DNA of 64,000 nt from Tricholoma matsutake (taxonomy: Eukaryota > Basidiomycota > Agaricomycetes > Agaricales > Tricholomataceae). Positions 55,451-64,000 of the stretch are shown one piece after another. Location: the NCBI GenBank assembly GCA_026075535.2, contig AP026545.1:1736001-1800000 (forward strand). Direction: 5' to 3'. The position numbers and the translations under genes were made by a program. Under the pieces are notes generated by a model. It saw only the letters and a list, made by a program, of their open reading frames with translations, was not told the origin of the DNA and made no database searches. Position 1 is the first letter of the stretch; each line of letters starts with the position of its first letter.

Positions 55451-56429
55451 TACAATGTATGTGTTCAATAGGTCATATCATTCGATACAATGTAGCTTAC
55501 CTATGTGAACTCACAGACCTTTAGAGCACAAATGGCTGTGGGATTCTGGGCCCAATCACCACTGTATCCTGGGTTTGACAAGATGGTAGGGATAGTCAAG
55601 TCTGAAATGGGAGAGGAGTGTGAGGAGGAGAATATAGGGATTGAATAGGAAGAGGAACTTTGAAATGTTTTTGATTATGTTACAAATGTTGTCAATAGGT
55701 ATTACCCTGAAAGCTTTTGCATAACTAGTAAAGAAGAGTTATGAATATGTGAATCTAAGAACAGTAGGATTCCAAATCAGTCACCCAAAAGCAATTTCAT
55801 TTTTTAAGTATGGATATCCACAGTTTATCCATATATAGTTGTATCTGTATCCATACTGTATCTGTATCCATAGTTGCATATCCAGATGTATCCAGATGTA
55901 TCCACGTTAGTCCCTACTAGAACTGGTTTGCACAGTATGTTATGGGTATATAATAGAAACATATCCTAAGCTCAAACAAGATTTTCAAAGGTGATGTGGA
56001 TGAACAGACATCAAGCAGCAAGTTGGGAAAACCTGAGTGATGATGCCAAATCAGGTTCACAAAAAGAAACATGGACCCTGCTGCAAATATGGTCTATTAT
56101 ATTTGTGTATTTATAGTAGGCTTTTGCAGTGTAAAACAGTCATAAAACCCACAGGTTTCTTTGAAAACCATAGTAAAAAACCATACCCATGGATATTGTG
56201 TTGGCAGGTGCAGATGCAGTAAGATAGTCCTCATACATAGACAATGACATCACATGATCAAAACATTAGACAAAATGAAAAAGGCTTTGTAACTAAAGAA
56301 TTTTGCCTGATTCTGGGCCTGAGAAAATGTGCTAAAAGTAAAAATGATCAATCACTTGGGGCCATAATTTTGATTTTGTAAGAATTGAGTAAAGAGTACA
56401 ACTTTTTTGAGTCAGGCCACCCATATCTA
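55451..56429. other. No recognisable gene
   Basis: AT-rich sequence with a TATCCATA-type short repeat (55805-55905). I see no coding exon or element end. Confidence 0.5.
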
Positions 56430-57133
56430 TATTTAACTACCACTCAAATCCAGCCTACCATGAAAAGCATGCAGCATTGTGTATGCCTTCACTCAAGAAG
56501 ATGAAGTTCAAAAGAATCTAAAGGGGTGTGCAATCATCAGCAGCAAGAAACAGAAGCAGGAGGATGTAGAGGAAAATACTGTGAGTTCAATGCATCACAT
56601 CATTAAACACAACAACAGGAACCAGTGACACATCATTCACACAAATGAGCAAGGCCAGAGCTACCCAAAGCAATTCAGGACAGAACACACTCATGTTGCC
56701 TAGCTCACTTGGCAAAACTTTGGGCATTACATCTTCCATGTCTGAGAAGGCCAACAATTGTGATGGAAATGAATGTGGTCATGGCAACCATCTTGAATGT
56801 TTAACACATTGGGGGAGGAGGTGTGGGAGAGATGTGAGAGTGTTTTGCAAATAAAATAGGAGAAGAGTGAATGAGATGGGCAGTGAGATGAGGACACATG
56901 ACCAAACAGCAGAGAACTTGCATGGGACAGGAAATGATGAGATGAGTACATCTACAGTGAGACCACAAACCACAGGTAACAATCCTAGTTATGGTATATC
57001 CACACGAGGTGATGCCACCCCAGATAATGATGTGAGGAATGGGATGGCGGCGGCAACCATAACAATGATGAACAGGAACTTCAATGAGATGTCAAGTTTT
57101 ACTATGAGAAAATTGGTGCTGTGCCAACCATAG
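56430..57133 (+). CDS. Possible decayed or hypothetical gene
   Basis: ORFs at 56645-56854 (MSKARATQSNSGQNTLMLPS...) and 56867-57133 (Thr/Asn/Met-rich) could be exons of one gene. An upstream GTGAGTTC...CAACAG intron-like block lies at about 56580-56622. The composition is low-complexity and no domain is recognised. Either a repeat-derived remnant or a lineage-specific gene; weak support. Confidence 0.2.
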
Positions 57134-57393
57134 CTCTTATCACATACTCTAATCATTTCTGATGCTTCATGCATGCATGGGCCCAACACGGGCCTCACTG
57201 GCACAACTTACAAGAGATATAATCGGTCATTTTTTAATAAACCAAATGCTATATCTACCTAATATTATACTATGGGTCATATTTAAGTTGAGATTCTTGT
57301 TACATTGGCTCCAAGTGCATTGATGCACACCATAAACATTATTGTGATGTGGTAAACATGTGATCCATCACATCAAAGTCACATCATCTGACC

Positions 57394-57738
57394 TCATTGA
57401 CTATGAATGAGGACTATCTTACATGCTGAAGTCACCCATGGTGTGACCCATGTTACACCCCACACCAGTTCCTTCAAGATCTCTGTCCCCATGCTGTTCT
57501 CATAATTAAATATATTGGCAATTTTTCTTGATGTGAGATCAAGATAATTGTTGTCATCTTTATCATCACAGGTAAAAGATGATGTGATGTGACAAAGCAA
57601 GTCTGTTGCAGTTGCATCATCCACTGGCATTTCTGACTCACCCTGTTGATTATTTGAAGGACCCTCACCCTCCAAGCCTGTGGTTGCTGTGGTTGCAACT
57701 GGTTGACCACTTGCATCCCATGCTATGTTGCCAATCAC
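57394..57738 (-). CDS. Hypothetical ORF, low support
   Basis: 114 residues (MIGNIAWDASGQPVATTATT...) with a polar N-terminal half and YLDLTSRKIANIFNYENSMG. No known motif; no clear promoter or intron. It may be a remnant. Confidence 0.2.
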   Translation of the reverse strand: MIGNIAWDASGQPVATTATTGLEGEGPSNNQQGESEMPVDDATATDLLCHITSSFTCDDKDDNNYLDLTSRKIANIFNYENSMGTEILKELVWGVTWVTPWVTSACKIVLIHSQ

Positions 57739-59282
57739 TTACACACTGCTACTTTTGTACAAACTTTTCTGGTCCTCCAAAAGACAACCATTTTCTTATT
57801 TCTCTTGTAGAAACACTCCTTTTAGTGATAAGAAGATATTTTATTGAGGGCTTCAAAACTGAGTGAGAAAATGTCTTGAGCAGACTTCAGTTTGGTGGGT
57901 GGTTACATTTTTACCTCTACAACTTGCAAAAAAAGGGGTAGTTCTTATCACTCTTGTATAAACACTCTTATATGTGTTTTGAAGAGGTTGTATTGACATA
58001 ATACTGATATCACAAAAACTGGATGAGAAACTTCATGATGAACTATGGTGTGAATCACAAAATCCAATTATTGTTTCAAGTTCATTATGCCTGTTTCTGG
58101 CATTTGCAAGGTTATTTGGCCATAGATGGGCACAGCAGTACTCAATCCATGTCAAAATTTTCACATTATTTACTCATTAACCTCAAATGTGCTTAAAAAT
58201 TGTTCCTGACTGTGTTTTTTAGGGTCAAAGTTTTTTTTTTCTTTGACAGCCAGATTGGTGGTTGCACAAAAGTAGCAGTGTGTAACTGATTGGCACCATA
58301 CATCTGATTCCTGAATGATGGCTAGTCATCTTCCTTGTCATTCATTCTTTGACCCAACCCAACTTGAGTGGAAATGTCACATGACATGGTCACGACATAC
58401 CTCCTGCCATCATTTGGCAGGAAACACACACCATGTGAGTGGTTTGGGGTCTGCAAATGCAATATACACAGTGTGGCCATTTATGATCATTCTAGCTACT
58501 GAGTCTCTATCTATCTGTTTGCAAACCAATAAGTGGAAATAAGTGTCAATTTGAGGGCTAAGTAACTTATCCCTGGGCAATTTAATGTGAACCAACTCAG
58601 TCTAAGCCCTGATTTAAGGAAATTTGGCTCAGCTCTCAGTTAGCTGGTCCTGATTTAAAGCTGCTGAATTTGCTTGCTTCCCATAATAGGAACATGTTTT
58701 TCAGTGAAATCTGAACATTTGATGGTTCTCATATCACACTGGTATCTAGGGAAGACTGTGGCTCAAGGATTTCATCCTATTTTCAGCTTTATGATGGCAG
58801 TTTAAATATATAAGTCCTAAGTTATACCACATTGAATAGCATCATATTATGACTGTACAAATGGAGAGCCATCTCATCTGTTGACAGGATTTGGTCCATG
58901 AGATGCCTGGCATCTGAAATCAGAAAGATCCCAAAGGCTTATTAGGTGAGATCAAACAGCAGGAGGTGGCAACTCTGCAATGTCCTCAATTTAGCATCAA
59001 TTCCTTAAATTCACTGAAATTGACATGGATATAGCTACTTCTGAGGTAGGTATGAGAACAGCCTTGAAGAATGCTTGAAATAGATTTCATATTTGAAGGA
59101 GTAAAGAACTGTAAATGTAAAAAGTATGGATCCTATCAAAACTAGGCAGACATATGAACATGATAACTGGTAACAATTCAGAGGGGAACAAGACAACTAG
59201 CAGGAGGGGAGAAAATCAAAGTTCTATAGCACAAAGGAATAACCTTTGGATGGGCATGCTGAAGAATAATAAAACACATACA
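57739..59282. other. Intergenic region 3' of the GTPase gene
   Basis: No supported gene, repeat or element boundary. Short ORFs on both strands lack codon-like structure. Confidence 0.5.
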
Positions 59283-62200
59283 TCAATTATCCTGGATCAG
59301 TGCCCACAACTGATTATATTTATCTTTGCTTTCAGATAGACCTGAGTTGTCCCTGAAAAATTCCAACACCTTGTTGAAAATTCCCTGTTCTTGATAATGC
59401 TGGATGGCAATGGGAAAGCTTCTACCAAGTGATACAGTGGCATCTTCTGCCAATGACACTGTATGCTTGATACATAAGAGGATAACTAGATAAAGAATAA
59501 AGGACCTGAAACAAATGTGTAACTGAAAAAACATACCTACACCCATAAAGAACACCTGACAATCAGGTCGCAATGAATTGGCCTAGACATCATGTGCAAT
59601 AAAAAGACAGTAAAGAAAGTAACATATATTTGTATGACAAACCTGATGCAAAAGTGGTTGAAGTGCTTTGGTTAAAGCAGAGGTATTGACATCCTGATTA
59701 TAGCACAGTATCAAGTGATAGTAATTTAATGAGATGGATGGCTACTTACAAACTGTAGAAGTGGCAGTCAGTGCAGAGCAAATAGATTGGATTGATAAAA
59801 AGTCACTTACAATCTGTAGAAGTTACAGTCAGTGTTGAGCAAACAGATTTGATCAATAAACAGCCACTTACTTCCTGTAGAAGTTTCAGTCAGTACTGAG
59901 CAAACAGATTTGATCAATAAACAGCCACTTACTTCCTGTAGAAGTTGCAGTCAATGCTGAGAAAACAGATTTGATCAATAAACAGCTACTTACTCCCTGT
60001 AGAAGTTGCAGTCAATGCTGAACAAACAGATTTGATCAATAAATAGCCACTTACTCTCTGTAGAAGTTGCAGTCAATGCTGAGCAAACAGATTTGATCAA
60101 TAAACAGCCACTTACTGCCTGTAGAAGTTGCAGTCAATGCTGAGCAAACAGATTTGATCAATAAACAGCCACTTACTGCCTGTAGAAGTTGCAGTCAGTG
60201 CTGAGCAAACAGATTTGATCAATAAACAGCCACTTACTGCCTGTAGAAGTTGCAGTCAGTGCTGAGCAAACAGATTTGATCAATAAACAGCCACTTACTT
60301 CCTGTAGAAGTTGCAGTCAATGCTGAGCAAACGGATTTGATCAATAAACAGCCACTTACTCCCTGTAGAAGTTGCAGCCAATGCTGAGCAAACAGATTTG
60401 ATCAATAAACAGCCACTTACAAACTGTAGAAGTTGCAGTCAATGCTGATCAAACAGATTTGATCAATAAACAGCCACTTACTGCCTGTAGAAGTTGCAGT
60501 CAGTGCTGAGCAAACAGATTTGATCAATAAACAGCCACTTACAAACTGTAGAAGTTGCAGTCAGTGCTGAGCAAACAGATTTGATCAATAAACAGCCACT
60601 TACTGCCTGTAGAAGTTGCAGTCAGTACTGAGCAAACAGATTTGATCAATAAACAGCCACTTACTTCCTGTAGAAGTTGCAGTCAGTGCTGAGCAAACAG
60701 ATTTGATCAATAAACAGCCACTTACTGCCTGTAGAAGTTGCAGTCAGTGCTGAGCAAACAGATTTGATCAATAAACAGCCACTTACTGCCTGTGAAAGTT
60801 GCAGTCAGTGCTGAGCAAACAGATTTGATCAATAAACAGCCACTTACTCTCTGTAGAAGTTGCAGTCAGTGTTGAGCAAACAGATTTGATCAATAAACAG
60901 CCACTTACTGCCTGTAGAAGTTGCAGTCAGTGCTGAGCAAACAGATTTGATCAATAAACAGCCACTTACAAACTGTAGAAGTTGCAGTCAATGCTGAGCA
61001 AACAGATTTGATCAATAAACAGCCACTTACTCCCTGTAGAAGTTGCAGTCAATGCTGAGCAAACAGATTTGATCAATAAACAGCCACTTACATCCTGTAG
61101 AAGTTGCAGCCAGTGCTGAGCAAACAGATTTGATCAATAAACAGCCACTTACTTCCTGTAGAAGTTGCAGTCAATGCTGAGCAAACAGATTTGATCAATA
61201 AACAGCCACTTACTTCCTGTAGAAGTTGCAGTCAATGCTGAACAAACAGATTTGATCAATAAACAGCCACTTACTTCCTGTAGAAGTTGCAGTCAGTGCT
61301 GAGCAAACAGATTTGATCAATAAACAGCCACTTACTCTCTGTAGAAGTTGCAGTCAGTGCTGAGCAAACATATTTGATCAATAAACAGCCACTTACTCCC
61401 TGTAGAAGTTGCAGTCAGTGCTGAGCAAATAGATTTGATCAATAAACAGCCACTTACCAACTGTAGAAGTTGCAGTCAGTGCTGAGCAAACATATTTGAT
61501 CAATAAACAGCCACTTACATCCTGTAGAAATTGCATTCCGTGCTCAGCATCTGTTACCCATTATTCAAAAATCAGTTCTCACCTGAGAAAAGGATATGCA
61601 ATTATAACATAGTAATAAGTAGTAGTCATGATATCTATTCAGATATATAACTTACATCCTGTGCCATATGTAAGTACACTTTTAGGAATAGGAATATTTA
61701 ACACATACACTCTGTTTTGGTTCAATATCAACATTAACCACTATTGAGTAAGTGTTTTTATTACTGTAATGGAATCCTCACCCACTGGTAGGTCTTGGAT
61801 AGAGCATATTAGCCACATTTACCTATTATGTATCATAGTTGGGCACCTACATCCTAAGAAATTTCCCCAGATAACTTGTTAGAGCAACTATATAATAAAA
61901 ACAAAGCCATATTCTGCTTACATGTACCTATGGATTATGTCAGTAAATACCAAGGAAAATCATATCAACTTGAGAACTCACCCAGATATGTGGAAACCAT
62001 GCAGCTGTGGCCCTGACCAGTGTCCCAAGTGTTTCATCATTCAACCCTTTTCGAAACCTGCCTGTAAACAACAGTCTTAGATAAGCTCCCAACATTTTGA
62101 AAGGCTCATGTGATGTTTACCAATAGATCTATGATAAGGTGAGATTTTGCTAAACAAAAACACCACATAAATAATACTTTTCTATGCCAGCCCTAATGCA

Positions 62201-63537
62201 AAGATCAATGTTGCTTTGTTGGACTGATACAAACAGCAGCTTGAGAGCATTATTGTCAATAGCCTGTGCTGTCTCTTCAATCAATTCCAGGCAGGTTGTT
62301 GCATCCTGCTGCATGTCTATATGTAAGAAAATATGTTAGAAGCCACATTTTAAATTCAAATATACTTAAAGTACCTTTCAGCCAAACATGCTTCTTGGGT
62401 TTGTACTTGGATTTATGAAGCTGATCAATATAATCCTCCTTCAATTTATGCTCTGCAAGAACTGAAGCATTGTCCTTTGCATCTGCCCATGTGTGACCCT
62501 GTTTCCGAAGTTCCCCAAATGCAGTGGTAATGAGAGCATCAAACTTGGTGAAAATAGCAATAACCGGGACTTAGAAATATGGTTCTATTAAAGAAATGAG
62601 CCCTATCAGCAAATAATTTGCCTGACCTTTTCCAGTACCACATTCTTCAAAGAAAATGTGGTCAGCTGCTAAAAGTGGTCTGTTGCTGTCAGTTGGAAGA
62701 CAATACCTGGTTTCAACAACCAAAAACATTAGCTTGAACTGTTAGTAGTAATAAATTCAAACATAAAGTGCACCAAATTGCATGTAGCTGCTTTGACATA
62801 TGGGCTGCTCTAGCTCGGCTAGCAATGAAGGCTTTGACAGCTTCTAGTTCTCCAGTACCACCTGCTTCAAATCCCATGGAATCATGAAAGACAAACTGTG
62901 GGTTGCTTGCAAACACCAATTGGTTCTCAATATTATGAAGCCCACGCTGATAGAGCAGTATTTTATCCTGAAGCCTGAAAGGGTGAATGAAGGACATACC
63001 TGCTCAGAGGGTGCCACAACCGAAGTGTCAATCTACAGAATAGTAACTCAAACAGTAAGATTTGACCAGTATGTATCAATATATAAAACCAACCTCTTTC
63101 CCATCGGCATCATAAATCCTTGGATCATCTGTGGTCTCGCAGACTTTCTTCAACAGTGTAGTCTTCCCAGCATTTGCTCGTCCGATTACAAGAATACGAA
63201 AATGGCGACATTGGCTGCGTATTTCGATAGCTCTGTTCATCTGCAAACGGATGATGAGTGTATAATCATAGCATGTGGATCAGTGCTGCATGCGACCTCT
63301 GTATCGGGCTCTTCTACCTCTGTATCGGGCTCTTCTACCTCTGTATCGGGCTCTTCTACCTCTGTATCGGGCTCTTCTACCTCTGGATTGGGTTCTACCT
63401 CTGGATTGAGGGCCGTTACCTGTGTTACAACAGTGTCGGTCACTCGCAGTTCAAGTTGTAATGAGGAGATAATGTGTTACTTGTCTCTTCATCCGACGAC
63501 CGCGAAAGAGCCGTGCCAATAGTCTCTTAAATTTCAT
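59283..63537 (-). CDS. P-loop GTPase-domain protein with a microexon array
   Basis: Exons (minus strand): 63537-63481, 63419-63297, 63240-63094, 63032-63000, 62946-62774, 62706-62627, 62569-62375, 62316-62178, 62057-61982; then microexons 61927-61922, 61853-61851, 61784-61782, 61711-61709, 61658-61656 and thirty 3-nt exons from 61521 to 59750; then 59693-59643, 59582-59537, 59458-59283. All junctions are GT..AG and all phases fit, giving 467 residues. N terminus: basic helix, then EVEEPDT repeats. GTPase motifs: G1 GRANAGKTT, G3 DSMG (in FVFHDSMGFEAGG), G4 TKFD (VIAIFTKFDAL). The C-terminal part (FRKGLNDETLGTLVRATAAW, then SLAEDATVSLGRSFPIAIQH) is helical. No in-frame stops, unlike nearby elements, so the gene is probably active. 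This G-domain family is common in Agaricomycetes (recollection); its role is unknown. The donor at 63296 (GTCGCA) is weak. Inclusion of microexons is inferred. Confidence 0.75.
59750..61521 (-). repeat. 61-bp intron/microexon tandem array (29 introns, 30 triplets)
   Basis: Thirty triplets lie exactly 61 bp apart (59750 + 61n, n = 0-29) with no indel. Between them, on the minus strand, are 58-nt blocks with donor GTAAGTGGCTG, an internal TTGATCAAATCTG, branch CACTGACTGC or CATTGACTGC, and acceptor CTTCTACAG. The donor GTAAGT is intact in all; one acceptor reads TTTCACAG but keeps AG. The blocks differ at a few positions only, whereas the triplets vary freely. In transcription order they are GAT TTG GGA AGA GAA GAA; GAA GAT GGA TTT GCA AGA; GCA GCA GAA GCA TTT GCA; TTT GGA GAA GCA GCA GCA; AGA GGA GAA GAA ATT TTT. 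Totals: Ala 8, Glu 7, Gly 4, Phe 4, Arg 3, Asp 2, Leu 1, Ile 1. Confidence 0.9.
61522..61655 (-). other. Intron with a recursive-type splice junction
   Basis: Between the GAT at 61656 and the first array triplet lie 134 nt containing TTTTCTCAG joined directly to GTGAGAAC (junction 61583/61582), an acceptor abutting a donor with no exon. The downstream 61-nt half (GTGAG...TTTCTACAG) is a diverged array unit. Confidence 0.55.
61656..61927 (-). other. Five upstream microexons with unrelated introns
   Basis: In transcription order: GTACAT (61927-61922), GAT (61853-61851), TGG (61784-61782), AGT (61711-61709), GAT (61658-61656). The introns between them (68, 66, 70 and 50 nt) have donors GTAAGC, GTAGGT, GTGAGG and GTATGT and AG acceptors. 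Branch-like CTAAC or CTAAT is seen in the first two. The intron before GTACAT (54 nt) has TACTGAC. Their sequences are not repeats of the array. Confidence 0.6.
63297..63400 (-). repeat. 21-bp coding repeat (EVEEPDT)n
   Basis: Four to five copies of GAGGTAGAAGAGCCCGATAC plus A within exon 2 of the GTPase gene, giving an acidic linker before the G domain. The unit is a multiple of three, so copy changes keep frame. Confidence 0.8.
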
Positions 63538-63554
63538 ATCTATCGGAAGATTGG

Positions 63555-63630
63555 TGAGAGGGAAAAAAGGAAAGGAGGGTATGTGTGGTGACTCACCAGA
63601 TGCTGGCAGGATGATATATAAACACCTGTA
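63555..63630 (-). promoter_or_regulatory. Core promoter of the GTPase gene
   Basis: TATA-like GTTTATATATC (63623-63613) lies about 80 nt upstream of the ATG at 63537. A pyrimidine-rich tract (CCTCCTTTCCTTTTTTCCCT, about 63580-63560), typical of fungal start sites, lies between. CTGTAGTTACYGTT occurs twice, at 63625-63640 and 63693-63708, as a possible upstream element. Confidence 0.5.
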
Positions 63631-63639
63631 GTTACTGTT

Positions 63640-64000
63640 TATAGCTGATACATGTACAACTGTCAATTAGAGGACAGATTGATATATCAAAACAACTGTA
63701 GTTACCGTTCCGTTCTGTGCCCTACTGGATGTCTCCCACGATGAGCAGCAGGCTGCTGATCGTTGGCCCGCCCGCCCTCTGGCTAATTATAGATTGTTAT
63801 TGCATTTAGATCTGTATTCGAGCCTCTGAGGATGTGCTCCTTACATGATTGATGCTTGATTGATGGGCCTTCTATTCTATGTACCGATTCTCAGGAGTCA
63901 GGTTTGACAGGCCCACAATATTTACAGATGTCTTCGCTTCGTGATGTATTCCATTCATATGTTTGATTCCTGTCAGATGTCTTCCACTTTCCAATGTTTC
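63640..64000. other. Upstream region of the GTPase gene; no second gene seen
   Basis: Apart from the repeated CTGTAGTTACYGTT motif I see no coding or RNA feature. Confidence 0.45.

Noticed and set aside
59750..61521. CRISPR array
   Set aside because: The spacing is perfectly regular, but the variable part is only 3 nt, the repeat is 58 nt with splice signals, and the context is a eukaryotic spliced gene. No cas-like genes.
62713..62997. Independent 94-residue gene on the minus strand
   Set aside because: It is one exon of the GTPase gene read through its flanking introns.
62884..63522. Plus-strand ORF of 212 residues opposite the GTPase gene
   Set aside because: It is an antisense shadow of GTPase exons and of the EVEEPDT repeat.

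Overview
The window looks like nuclear DNA of a filamentous basidiomycete, most likely an Agaricomycete. The evidence is short (50-70 nt) GT..AG introns with CTRAY branch sites, chromodomain Ty3/Gypsy elements, a DIRS-like reverse transcriptase, and a P-loop GTPase family familiar from mushrooms. Species cannot be named from this sequence. About four fifths of the window is transposable-element DNA, mostly decayed. In-frame stops are typically TGA where a sister copy or the family has CGA or CAA, and copies differ mainly by C-to-T and G-to-A changes, as expected from CpG deamination or a RIP-like process.

Layout. 1-5.65 kb: a decayed gene, a TA-flanked inverted-repeat element, a deleted Gypsy element (C1) and an 824-bp hAT-like element. 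5.7-9.3 kb: a leftward two-exon gene with a Zn2Cys6-type cysteine cluster, then degenerate tandem repeats. 9.38-17.70 kb: Gypsy copy A1, with GCATG duplications. 17.7-21.4 kb: a leftward DIRS-like element split by an LTR fragment. 21.5-24.6 kb: 158-bp tandem repeats, two decayed divergent genes and a hairpin array. 24.67-44.32 kb: Gypsy copy A2 (GTCCT duplications), carrying the leftward Gypsy element B (25.55-37.10 kb), which in turn carries a 1.66-kb hAT-like element. 44.88-54.43 kb: Gypsy element E, inserted in a TA-type element and itself carrying a 2.8-kb insertion with SINE-like arms. 54.5-55.5 kb: 231-bp tandem repeats. 55.5-59.2 kb: almost empty. 59.28-63.54 kb: the only well-preserved host-type gene, a leftward GTPase gene.

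How the parts relate. A and E are chromoviruses whose polyprotein runs gag, protease, RT, RNase H, integrase, chromodomain. Each has an 11-12 nt primer site, 2 nt after the 5' LTR, exactly complementary to the predicted start of its own mRNA. This is the Tf1 self-priming arrangement. B instead has a TGG-initial, tRNA-type primer site and an antisense, intron-containing gene between integrase and the 3' LTR.

The most unusual structure is in the GTPase gene. Between two ordinary exons, on the minus strand, lie 29 tandem 61-bp units with no length variation over 1.77 kb. Each unit is a complete 58-nt intron (GTAAGT...CTGAC...CTACAG) plus exactly 3 nt, and those 3 nt are the hypervariable position. 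All 30 triplets are sense codons, and the flanking exons put them in phase 0. Five more tiny exons (one of 6 nt, four of 3 nt) separated by unrelated introns lie just upstream. Read literally, this is a protein segment built one codon per exon, in which any subset of exons keeps the frame.
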